Assembly (NCBI RefSeq): GCF_013322225.1
Contig: NZ_JAAMFB010000031.1
Span: 124,001 to 188,000 of the forward strand
Reading direction: 5' to 3'
Origin: Agrobacterium larrymoorei
GTDB taxonomy: Bacteria > Pseudomonadota > Alphaproteobacteria > Rhizobiales > Rhizobiaceae
Length of the DNA: 64,000 nt
Below, piece after piece: positions 56,797-64,000 of the stretch. The translations under genes were made by a program, and so were the position numbers. The first letter of the stretch is position 1; every line of letters starts with the position of its first letter. The notes beneath the pieces were generated by a model that was given only the letters and a program-made list of their open reading frames with translations, had not been told where the DNA came from and made no database searches.

Positions 56797-57684
56797 TTAC
56801 GCGTCGAAGCCAAGCCTTGCCTTGAATCTCTTCAGCAGGTTTTCGACGTAGACGTCCAGCTTCTTCCATTCCCGCCGGATACGACGCCGTGTGTTTGACA
56901 CCAGCGGTTTATTCTTCCAGGGCGTATTCTGTCTCTGCGTCAGATAGAGGTCGCGGGCAGGGTGTTCGCAATGGGCGAGGTTCGGCTTGCGCCAAGTGTA
57001 GTGGAGAATACCTGCCTGAAGGAAGTATTCGCGCGGGAAATTGGTAGAGGTGCGCTCAGTAAAATTCCATTTCTTGCCGATATCGAGCCACTTATCTCCT
57101 AGCGTCATATTGAGCGCGTCCTGGTCGGGATATCCACCCGTATTGGCGTCGAGATAGGCAAGACATTTTTCGCCAATCCCATCAGCGCGCCAGCGGTCCA
57201 GATCTATGAGAAGTGTACCTGAATTGAGATAGCGCGCATCAGGTAGTCGCCCAAGACGGACATTTCTGCTCTGAATATGACTTGGGTAGTCCGCATCTTG
57301 AACAGCGCCAACTACACAATCGCCCATAGGAAGATCAAATAGCGGACGCAGGCTTTCCAACACCAGCATATCGCTATCCAGATAAAGCATACGGCCACTG
57401 TCTTCGATAAGGTCGGGAAGAAGCAGACGGCAATACATTGCTCGAGACCACGAGACGGTACGCATATATGAAGCCAGCTTCTGCTTCACCACGTCTTCGA
57501 TGCGAACGAAGTGGACAGGCCGCCCCATTGCGCAGGCTCGAATATTATCGCGATCCTTTTCTCTGAGATCGTAGTCGCAAATGACGATTTTAGCATCGGG
57601 CACATCGCCTTTCATGACGACTGAATTGATCAATACGCCTGCCAGTTCAGCATAATGGCGGTCAGTCGCGCAGGCTATAATCAT
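56797..57684 (-). CDS. GT8-family glycosyltransferase
   Basis: 295 residues, GT-A fold. MIIACATDRHYAELAGVLIN, metal-binding DxD in MLYLDSDMLVLESL, YLNSGTLLIDLDRWR and PDQDALNMTLGDKW are hallmarks of GT8 (LgtC/WaaJ-like galactosyl or glucosyl transferases of lipopolysaccharide). A basic C-terminal helix (TRRRIRREWKKLDVYVENLL) suggests membrane association. Lies 46 bases downstream of secA on the same strand. Confidence 0.9.
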   Translation of the reverse strand: MIIACATDRHYAELAGVLINSVVMKGDVPDAKIVICDYDLREKDRDNIRACAMGRPVHFVRIEDVVKQKLASYMRTVSWSRAMYCRLLLPDLIEDSGRMLYLDSDMLVLESLRPLFDLPMGDCVVGAVQDADYPSHIQSRNVRLGRLPDARYLNSGTLLIDLDRWRADGIGEKCLAYLDANTGGYPDQDALNMTLGDKWLDIGKKWNFTERTSTNFPREYFLQAGILHYTWRKPNLAHCEHPARDLYLTQRQNTPWKNKPLVSNTRRRIRREWKKLDVYVENLLKRFKARLGFDA

Positions 57685-57730
57685 CGTGTGCTCTTAAATG
57701 GAAAACCGAAGAATGGAGGTTCAAGCAGGC

Positions 57731-60448
57731 TTACGCCTGCTCGAAAATGCCGTGGCAGTGCTTGTACTTCTTGCCGGAGCCGCATGGGCAGGCTTCGTTG
57801 CGGCTGATCTTGCCCCATGTCGCTGGGTTGCTCGGGTCGCGCTGTTCCGGTGGAACGTAAATTGCCGAAGCACCGCCTGCCGCTTGGGAGAAATCATCCT
57901 CGCCAGTGATGGGATCGAGATGATGCGCGGTCATCTCCGGCAGTTCCGCTGGTGGCGGCGCGTCGCGCACGAGTTCCACACGCATCAATTGCGCCGTAAC
58001 GGCTTCACGCAGGTTCGCGAGAAGAGCTTGGAACAGTTCGAAGGCTTCTGCCTTGTATTCCTGCAATGGATCGCGCTGGGCGTAGCCACGGAAACCAACG
58101 ACAGAACGGAGATGATCGAGGTTGACGATGTGCTCGCGCCACAGGTGATCAATGGTCTGGAGGATAACCGAGCGCTCGACATAGGTCATCACTTCAGGGC
58201 CGAAACGTTCCGCCTTCTCCGCCATGACCTTGTCGGCGGCTTCGGTGACGCGCTGCTGAATATCGTCCTCGGCGATACCTTCTTCCTTCGCCCATTCGTC
58301 GACAGGCAGATCGAGGTTCAGTGACTGTTGCAGGGCGGCCTTGAGGCCTGCCGTGTCCCACTGTTCCGCATAGGCGTTTTCGGGAATGTGCTTGGCGACG
58401 AGGACTTCGATCACTTCATTGCGCATGTCCGCTGCGGTTTCGCCGATGTTCTCGGCTTCCATCAGTTCCAGACGCTGATCGAAAATGACCTTACGCTGAT
58501 CGTTCAGCACGTCGTCATATTTGAGAAGGTTCTTACGTGTTTCGAAGTTGCGAGCTTCGACCTTTTTCTGCGCACGCTCTAGTGCCTTATTGATCCAAGG
58601 ATGAACGATGGCTTCGCCTTCCTTCAGGCCGAGCTTCTGCAGCATCGAATCCATACGGTCCGAACCGAAGATGCGCATCAGGTCGTCCTGTAGGGACAGG
58701 TAGAATTTAGAGCGGCCCGGATCGCCCTGACGACCGGAACGTCCGCGCAGCTGGTTGTCGATACGGCGGCTTTCATGGCGTTCCGTTGCTATGACGAAAA
58801 GGCCACCGGCGGCGAGCGCCTTTTCCTTGAGAACCTTGATCTCGTCGCGCACGGCCTTTTCCTTGGCGGCGCGCTCTTCTTCGGACTCGATACCCTCAAG
58901 TTCGCGCTCGAGACGCATGTCGATATTACCACCGAGCTGAATATCGGTACCGCGACCGGCCATGTTGGTGGCGATCGTTACCGCACCCGGAACACCGGCC
59001 TGCGAGACGATATAGGCTTCCTGCTCGTGATAGCGAGCATTCAGAACCTGGAAGTTCTCAAAGCCCGTCTGGCGCAACATCGTTGCGAGAAGCTCGGATT
59101 TTTCGATGGAGGTCGTACCCACGAGAACCGGCTGACTACGCTCATGCGCGGAGCGGATCTCCTCGATGATGGCTTTGAACTTCTCTTCGCCCGTACGATA
59201 GACTTCGTCGTCTTCATCGATACGCTGGATCGGCAGGTTGGTCGGCACTTCAACGACGTCAAGGCCGTAGATGTTGCCGAATTCTTCCGCTTCGGTCGAC
59301 GCCGTGCCGGTCATGCCGGAGAGCTTCTTGTACATACGGAAGTAGTTCTGGAAAGTAACGGAAGACAGCGTCTGGTTCTCAGGCTGAATCTGCACCTTTT
59401 CCTTGGCTTCAAGTGCCTGATGCTGACCTTCCGAATAACGGCGGCCCGGCATCATGCGGCCGGTGAATTCGTCGATGATAACGATTTCGCCGTTGCGGAC
59501 GATGTAGTCCTTGTCGCGCTGGAACAGCTTGTGAGCCTTCAGCGCATTGTTGATGTGGTGAACGATGGCGACGTTTTCCACGTCATACATCGACTCACCC
59601 TTGAGAAGCCCTGCCTGACGCAGCAGGTTTTCGAGCTTCTCGGTGCCTTCTTCGGAGAAGTTGGCCGAACGCTGCTTCTCATCGATTTCATAGTCATCAG
59701 GCGTCAGCATAGGGATGAAAGCATCGATCGTGTTGTAAAGATCGGAGCGATCGTCCAGAGGGCCGGAGATGATGAGCGGCGTGCGCGCCTCATCCACGAG
59801 AATGGAGTCGACTTCGTCGACGATGGCGTAGTGATGGCTACGCTGAACCATCTGCGCCTTGTCGTACTTCATGTTGTCACGAAGATAATCGAAACCGAGC
59901 TCGTTGTTCGTCGCGTAGGTGATGTCGCAGGCGTAGGCTGCACGGCGCTGGTCATCGTCCAGGCCATGAACGATAACGCCCGTCGTCAAACCGAGGAAGC
60001 CATAGAGACGAGCCATCGTACCGGCGTCGCGCTGGGCCAGATAGTCGTTGACGGTAACGACGTGGACGCCTTTGCCTTCCAGCGCGTTGAGATAGACGGC
60101 CAGCGTCGCCACGAGCGTCTTGCCTTCGCCCGTCTTCATTTCGGCGATGTCGCCCGAATGAAGAATCATGCCGCCTGTCAGCTGCACGTCGAAGGGGCGC
60201 ATGCCGAGAACGCGGAGCGAGGCTTCACGCGCAACGGCGAACGCAGGAACGAGAAGACTGTCCAGCGACTTTCCTTCAGCAAGTTGCTGGCGAAACTCTA
60301 CGGTCTTTGCCGCAAGCGCCTCGTCGGAGAGCCCCTTCATCTGCTCTTCAAGAGCACCTATGGCGGCGATATTGCTACGATATGAGCGCACGCGGCGATC
60401 GTTTGACGAGCCAAACAACTTGCGGGCTATTCCGCCGAGACTGACCAT
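57731..60448 (-). CDS. secA: Preprotein translocase ATPase SecA
   Basis: 905 residues, essential motor of the Sec secretion system. Walker A TGEGKT (residues 106-111), [35 protein letters not shown] (DEVD box), [13 protein letters not shown] and [20 protein letters not shown]. The C-terminal zinc-binding SEC-C motif [14 protein letters not shown] is intact and binds SecB and lipids. The open frame continues to 60580, but the ATG at 60448, following AAAGGG, gives the normal N terminus [19 protein letters not shown]. Divergent from ppiC. Confidence 0.98.
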   Translation of the reverse strand: MVSLGGIARKLFGSSNDRRVRSYRSNIAAIGALEEQMKGLSDEALAAKTVEFRQQLAEGKSLDSLLVPAFAVAREASLRVLGMRPFDVQLTGGMILHSGDIAEMKTGEGKTLVATLAVYLNALEGKGVHVVTVNDYLAQRDAGTMARLYGFLGLTTGVIVHGLDDDQRRAAYACDITYATNNELGFDYLRDNMKYDKAQMVQRSHHYAIVDEVDSILVDEARTPLIISGPLDDRSDLYNTIDAFIPMLTPDDYEIDEKQRSANFSEEGTEKLENLLRQAGLLKGESMYDVENVAIVHHINNALKAHKLFQRDKDYIVRNGEIVIIDEFTGRMMPGRRYSEGQHQALEAKEKVQIQPENQTLSSVTFQNYFRMYKKLSGMTGTASTEAEEFGNIYGLDVVEVPTNLPIQRIDEDDEVYRTGEEKFKAIIEEIRSAHERSQPVLVGTTSIEKSELLATMLRQTGFENFQVLNARYHEQEAYIVSQAGVPGAVTIATNMAGRGTDIQLGGNIDMRLERELEGIESEEERAAKEKAVRDEIKVLKEKALAAGGLFVIATERHESRRIDNQLRGRSGRQGDPGRSKFYLSLQDDLMRIFGSDRMDSMLQKLGLKEGEAIVHPWINKALERAQKKVEARNFETRKNLLKYDDVLNDQRKVIFDQRLELMEAENIGETAADMRNEVIEVLVAKHIPENAYAEQWDTAGLKAALQQSLNLDLPVDEWAKEEGIAEDDIQQRVTEAADKVMAEKAERFGPEVMTYVERSVILQTIDHLWREHIVNLDHLRSVVGFRGYAQRDPLQEYKAEAFELFQALLANLREAVTAQLMRVELVRDAPPPAELPEMTAHHLDPITGEDDFSQAAGGASAIYVPPEQRDPSNPATWGKISRNEACPCGSGKKYKHCHGIFEQA

Positions 60449-60689
60449 CCAACTGGCCCTTTCTGAAATTTCGTTTCCCTTGGGCTTGAAGCTCGTTATT
60501 TGGAATAACACACAAATGACGAACGACACCCTGAAACGCATCTGGACGCGAGGTTGCGTGACAGATAAGAGGGGGGGCAAATGATGTCAACGGTTCTGCC
60601 CGTTACAGAATGGCCACATTCCGATGTTTGGAAGTTTTTTCAGCCGGAAAACCACGTCTGGAGCCGGCTTTGTCTCCGAAAGGTTCAAT

Positions 60690-61559
60690 ATGTTGCGCTA
60701 CAATAGAATTGCCGCTGCTGTGATCGTGGCTGGTCTTGGTCTTCACTTTCCAGCATTTGCGCAAGAAGATGCCGTTGTTGCCAAGGTCGGCGATCTAGAG
60801 ATTCGTCAGTCCGAACTCGATCTGGCCATGAGCAATCTCGATCCCCAACTGGCACAGCTGCCAGATGAGCAGAAGAAAGTTGCGGCACTTTCCGGCGCCA
60901 TCGACGTCAAGTTGATGGTCAAGAACGCGACTGAAGAAGGTCTCGAGAAGACCGATGACTTCAAGAAGCGTCTCGAGTTCATTTCCGACCGGGAGCTCCA
61001 TAACGCCTACTTCCGCAAGCACGTTGTCGACGCCGTGACCGACGATGAAGTCAAGGCACGCTACGACAAGGAAGTCGCCGGTCTGCCTCAGGAAGAAGAG
61101 GTGAAGGCGGCTCACATTCTGGTGGCGACCGAAGAGGAAGCCAAGGACGTGATCAAGCAGCTGGACGGTGGCAAGGATTTTGCGGCGCTTGCAAAGGAAA
61201 AGTCGACCGACTCCAATAAGGATGATGGCGGCGATCTCGGCTGGTTCGGCAAGGGCCGTATGGTTCCCGAGTTCGAAGAGGCCGCGTTCAAGCTGGAGAA
61301 GGGCGCCTACACAAAGGAGCCCGTCAAGTCGCAGTTCGGCTTCCACGTCATCAAGCTGGAAGATAAGCGCATTGCTCCGCCGCCAGCATATGAGCAGGTC
61401 GAGGCGCAGGTTCGTCAGCTCGTCATGCGCGACAAGTATGTTGCGCTGATCGAAAAGGCCAAGGCCGAGCAGAAAGTTGAAATCACCGATGAGGCGCTGC
61501 GCAAGGGTTACGAAGAAGCCAGCAAGCAGCAGGACGCTGTTCCTCAGCCGCAGCAGTAA
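60690..61559 (+). CDS. Parvulin-type periplasmic peptidyl-prolyl isomerase
   Basis: 289 residues. Signal peptide 1-24 (ending AFA), SurA/PrsA-like N-terminal helical part, and a PpiC domain at about 135-230 ([51 protein letters not shown]). Assists folding of secreted and outer-membrane proteins, and sits next to secA as in other Rhizobiaceae. The ATG follows GAAAGG; an upstream start at 60624 is rejected. Confidence 0.94.
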   Translation: MLRYNRIAAAVIVAGLGLHFPAFAQEDAVVAKVGDLEIRQSELDLAMSNLDPQLAQLPDEQKKVAALSGAIDVKLMVKNATEEGLEKTDDFKKRLEFISDRELHNAYFRKHVVDAVTDDEVKARYDKEVAGLPQEEEVKAAHILVATEEEAKDVIKQLDGGKDFAALAKEKSTDSNKDDGGDLGWFGKGRMVPEFEEAAFKLEKGAYTKEPVKSQFGFHVIKLEDKRIAPPPAYEQVEAQVRQLVMRDKYVALIEKAKAEQKVEITDEALRKGYEEASKQQDAVPQPQQ

Positions 61560-61575
61560 TATTTCGTGAGTTGCG

Positions 61576-61600
61576 GGGCGGCGATAAGCCGCCCTGTTTT
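61576..61600 (+). terminator. Intrinsic terminator of the isomerase gene
   Basis: GGGCGGC / GCCGCCC stem with loop GATAA followed by TGTTTTC, 17 bases past the stop and 37 before argJ. A short T-run makes partial read-through into argJ possible. Confidence 0.75.
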
Positions 61601-61636
61601 CGTTCTATCTTTCATGTCTTGACCGCAGGTTTGCCC

Positions 61637-62878
61637 ATGTCCGCTGCCGTTTCCCCGCTTGCTCCAAAATCCTATCCAGACATGCCTGCGATACGCGGCG
61701 TGCGCATGGCAACGGCTGCCGCTGGCATCAAGTACAAGAACCGCACGGACGTCCTGCTGATGGTGTTTGATGCGCCGGCCTCGGTTGCTGGCGTGTTCAC
61801 GAAATCGCGCTGCCCCTCGGCGCCGGTTGATTACTGCCGCGCCAACCTGCCAGGCGGCGTTGCGCGTGCCGTGGTGGTGAACTCCGGCAATGCCAACGCC
61901 TTTACGGGACAGAAGGGCAAAGCCGCTACGGAGCTGACCGGCAAGTCCGCTGCAGAGGCAGTGGGCTGTTCTGAAAGCGAAGTCTTCCTTTCGTCGACGG
62001 GCGTCATCGGTGAGCCGCTGGACGCGACTAAATTCGCAGGCGTTCTGGGACAGATGAACACGGATGCGACTGGCGATTTCTGGCATGAAGCCGCAAAGGC
62101 CATCATGACGACGGATACCTATCCGAAGGTCGCAACCCGCATGAGCGAAATCGGCGGCGTAAAAGTAACGATCAACGGCATCGCCAAAGGTGCGGGCATG
62201 ATTGCGCCCGACATGGCGACGATGCTGTCTTATGTGGTGACGGATGCGGATATCTCGCCGTCTGCCTTGCAGGTACTGCTTTCCGCCGGCGTCGGCCCTA
62301 CATTCAATTCGGTCACGGTCGACAGCGATACATCCACCTCCGATACGCTAATGCTTTTTGCTACCGGTGCTGCCAAAGCTGATGGTCAGGCTCGCATTGA
62401 AAACGCTGACGATCCGAGGCTGGAAGGATTTCGTGCCGAACTGAACGATCTTCTCAAAGATCTCGCGCTTCAGGTCGTGCGGGACGGTGAGGGTGCCCGC
62501 AAGATGGTCGAAGTCACGGTGACGGGTGCTGAAAGCGATGCCGCTGCGAAGAAAATCGCGCTCTCCATTGCCAATTCGCCTTTGGTGAAGACTGCCGTTG
62601 CCGGTGAGGATGCCAACTGGGGCCGTGTTGTCATGGCCGTGGGCAAGTCCGGCGAACTGGCTGACCGTGATCGTCTGGCGATCTGGTTCGGCCATGTGCG
62701 CGTTGCCGTGAATGGCGAACGGGACCCAGCCTACTCCGAAGCCGAAGCGTCTGCGGTGATGAAAGAGCAGGACATTCCCGTCAAAGTCGATATCGGGCTT
62801 GGCAATGGTACGGCCACCGTCTGGACTTGCGATCTGACGAAGGAATACGTCGAAATCAACGGCGACTACCGGAGCTGA
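61637..62878 (+). CDS. argJ: Bifunctional ornithine acetyltransferase / N-acetylglutamate synthase
   Basis: 413 residues. Catalyses acetyl transfer from N-acetylornithine to glutamate in arginine synthesis. The autocleavage site and nucleophile T195 lie in [17 protein letters not shown], giving alpha and beta chains. [20 protein letters not shown] and [20 protein letters not shown] are further signatures. The ATG at 61637 is chosen; the frame opens at 61571. Confidence 0.97.
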   Translation: MSAAVSPLAPKSYPDMPAIRGVRMATAAAGIKYKNRTDVLLMVFDAPASVAGVFTKSRCPSAPVDYCRANLPGGVARAVVVNSGNANAFTGQKGKAATELTGKSAAEAVGCSESEVFLSSTGVIGEPLDATKFAGVLGQMNTDATGDFWHEAAKAIMTTDTYPKVATRMSEIGGVKVTINGIAKGAGMIAPDMATMLSYVVTDADISPSALQVLLSAGVGPTFNSVTVDSDTSTSDTLMLFATGAAKADGQARIENADDPRLEGFRAELNDLLKDLALQVVRDGEGARKMVEVTVTGAESDAAAKKIALSIANSPLVKTAVAGEDANWGRVVMAVGKSGELADRDRLAIWFGHVRVAVNGERDPAYSEAEASAVMKEQDIPVKVDIGLGNGTATVWTCDLTKEYVEINGDYRS

Positions 62879-62896
62879 TCGGTGGAGGCCAACGAC

Positions 62897-63667
62897 ATGC
62901 ACAGCAGCGCCATAAACCTTCCGCTTGTTCGCCGTCTTGAAGCTGTGGGTTTTCGCGCATGGCCAGCCTCATCGGTCATCTACGACGGCAGCTGGCAGTT
63001 ACGCCTGACGGGTTCCCATCCATCGAAGCGGATCAACTGCGTTGTCCCGCTGGACCCCTCCGATTATGGAAATTGCGGTTTGCGGCTGGAGAAGGCGCGT
63101 AAACGTTTCGAAGATTTCGGTCGCCCGCTGATCATTCGCGAGACGACGTTAATGCCTGCAGAACTGCGGGCTCATCTTTACGATAACGGCTGGACCGTGT
63201 TCGAGGAAGTCAAGGTGATGACCTCCGATCTCATTCGCGCCGAACTGCCGGAAACAATTGCTCATCTGCCCAGTCACGATATCGGACGCTTTGTTGAAGC
63301 CAGCCTTAAGGTGAGCGGTGACGATCCGGCATTGCGCCCTGCTATTGCTGAAATCGTCAGCTCCATCAAGCCGACGCTAGGGCTCTTCATCAAGGAAGAG
63401 ATAGAGGGCGATCCGCAGGCGACCGTAATCTGCGTACAGGATAATGACCTTGCGGGAATTCTATCGCTCGATGTGGCCGAGACTGCGCGCCGACGCGGAA
63501 CGGGCAGTGAGATTCTGACTTCGGCGCTGCGCTGGGCTCGTATCAGCGGGGCGAAGACTGCCTGGCTGCAAGTCGTTTCCACAAACCTGCCTGCCCTGGC
63601 GCTTTATGAAAAATTCGGTTTTTCTGAAGCATACACCTACCGCTACTGGGGCAAGGACAATAGCTGA
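62897..63667 (+). CDS. GNAT-family N-acetyltransferase
   Basis: 256 residues, about 100 longer than a simple GNAT. The C-terminal half has the acetyl-CoA loop (LDVAETARRRGTGSEILTSA) and LYEKFGFSEAYTYRYWGKDN. The N-terminal half (residues 10-110) is a degenerate second GNAT-like unit. Located between argJ and mutT, as in other Rhizobiaceae; substrate unknown. The ATG follows GTGGAGG by 8 bases. Overlaps mutT by 1 base. Confidence 0.9.
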   Translation: MHSSAINLPLVRRLEAVGFRAWPASSVIYDGSWQLRLTGSHPSKRINCVVPLDPSDYGNCGLRLEKARKRFEDFGRPLIIRETTLMPAELRAHLYDNGWTVFEEVKVMTSDLIRAELPETIAHLPSHDIGRFVEASLKVSGDDPALRPAIAEIVSSIKPTLGLFIKEEIEGDPQATVICVQDNDLAGILSLDVAETARRRGTGSEILTSALRWARISGAKTAWLQVVSTNLPALALYEKFGFSEAYTYRYWGKDNS

Positions 63668-64000
63668 TGGAGGAGGCTGGCAAAAAAATCTTGCTCGTCG
63701 CGGCCTGTGCGCTGATCGATCAAGACGGGCGAATTTTGCTTGCGCAGAGGCCGGAAGGCAAGTCGCTTGCCGGCTTGTGGGAATTTCCCGGCGGAAAGGT
63801 CGAGGCCGGGGAAACTCCGGAAGAGACCCTTGTTCGTGAACTCGAAGAAGAACTCGGAATTAAAACGAAGGTCGCGTGCCTTGCTCCATTGACCTTTGCA
63901 AGCCACACTTACGAGACCTTTCATCTCCTGATGCCGCTCTACGTCTGCCGACGCTATGAAGGTATTCCGCACGGAAGGGAAGGGCAGGCCATCAGGTGGG
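63667..64000 (+). CDS. mutT: Nudix hydrolase MutT (8-oxo-dGTP diphosphatase), partial
   Basis: 111 residues to the window edge; the stop is not reached. The Nudix box GX5EX7REUXEEXGU is complete in GGKVEAGETPEETLVRELEE with ELGI following, and LLAQRPEGKSLAGLWEFPGG precedes it. Removes 8-oxo-dGTP from the nucleotide pool. Coupled to the GNAT gene through TGATG. Confidence 0.93.
   Translation, partial: MEEAGKKILLVAACALIDQDGRILLAQRPEGKSLAGLWEFPGGKVEAGETPEETLVRELEEELGIKTKVACLAPLTFASHTYETFHLLMPLYVCRRYEGIPHGREGQAIRW

Noticed and set aside
58775..60385. Long plus-strand open frame (536 codons) opposite secA
   Set aside because: Antisense shadow of secA, whose protein is fully conserved; the frame has no family motif and no ribosome site.

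Overview
The window looks like chromosomal DNA of a Rhizobiaceae alphaproteobacterium, most likely Agrobacterium or a close Rhizobium relative. This rests on the secA (minus) / ppiC-argJ-GNAT-mutT (plus) neighbourhood, cmk-rpsA beside a TIGR02300 gene and tRNA-Ala, an alphaproteobacterial sRNA with CCUCCUCCC loops, an abundance of TRAP, TTT and ABC uptake systems, and thuA/thuB homologues. No insertion sequence, phage gene or CRISPR array was seen. Species assignment is inference.

Layout. 1-6248: a sugar-acid type catabolic locus with a TRAP transporter (dctPQM), a FadR-type GntR regulator, an Ldh_2-family oxidoreductase, a GntR regulator with two winged-helix domains and a mandelate-racemase-type dehydratase. 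6264-9891: the pyrimidine-degradation operon rutABCDF, preceded by a sigma-54 type promoter and two AT-rich dyads. 10197-11186: an orphan TctC binding protein. 11404-18910: housekeeping block (tRNA-Ala(GGC), TIGR02300 protein, cmk, rpsA, a large low-complexity protein, RNase D, a nucleoside deoxyribosyltransferase-like protein, a YdfG-like SDR). 19022-19139: an intergenic small RNA with three anti-Shine-Dalgarno hairpin loops. 19430-29751: a LacI-controlled sugar locus with an RbsABC-type transporter, a TIM-barrel isomerase/epimerase, two Gfo/Idh/MocA oxidoreductases and a ThuA-domain protein. 29800-31574: azoR and a divergent GlxA/AraC regulator broken by a frameshift.

31797-44759: a surface-polysaccharide locus with a Wzc-like co-polymerase whose kinase domain has lost its P-loop, a Wzx-type flippase, a TupA-like ATP-grasp ligase, a Wzy-type polymerase, four GT4 glycosyltransferases and a tandem alpha/beta-hydrolase protein. 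44756-52448: Lrp-type regulator and branched-chain keto-acid dehydrogenase operon (acyl-CoA dehydrogenase, bkdA1, bkdA2, bkdB, lpdV, mmsB). 52452-56603: ugpBAEC glycerol-3-phosphate ABC importer. 56797-64000: GT8 glycosyltransferase, secA, parvulin isomerase, argJ, GNAT and a truncated mutT at the window edge.

How it fits together. Most of the window is uptake and catabolism of plant- or soil-derived carbon and nitrogen (sugar acids, pyrimidines, unusual sugars, branched amino acids, glycerol-3-phosphate). The least explained parts are the polysaccharide locus, the ThuA/MocA sugar locus and the double-winged-helix GntR regulator with a near-perfect 24-bp dyad in its divergent promoter region.
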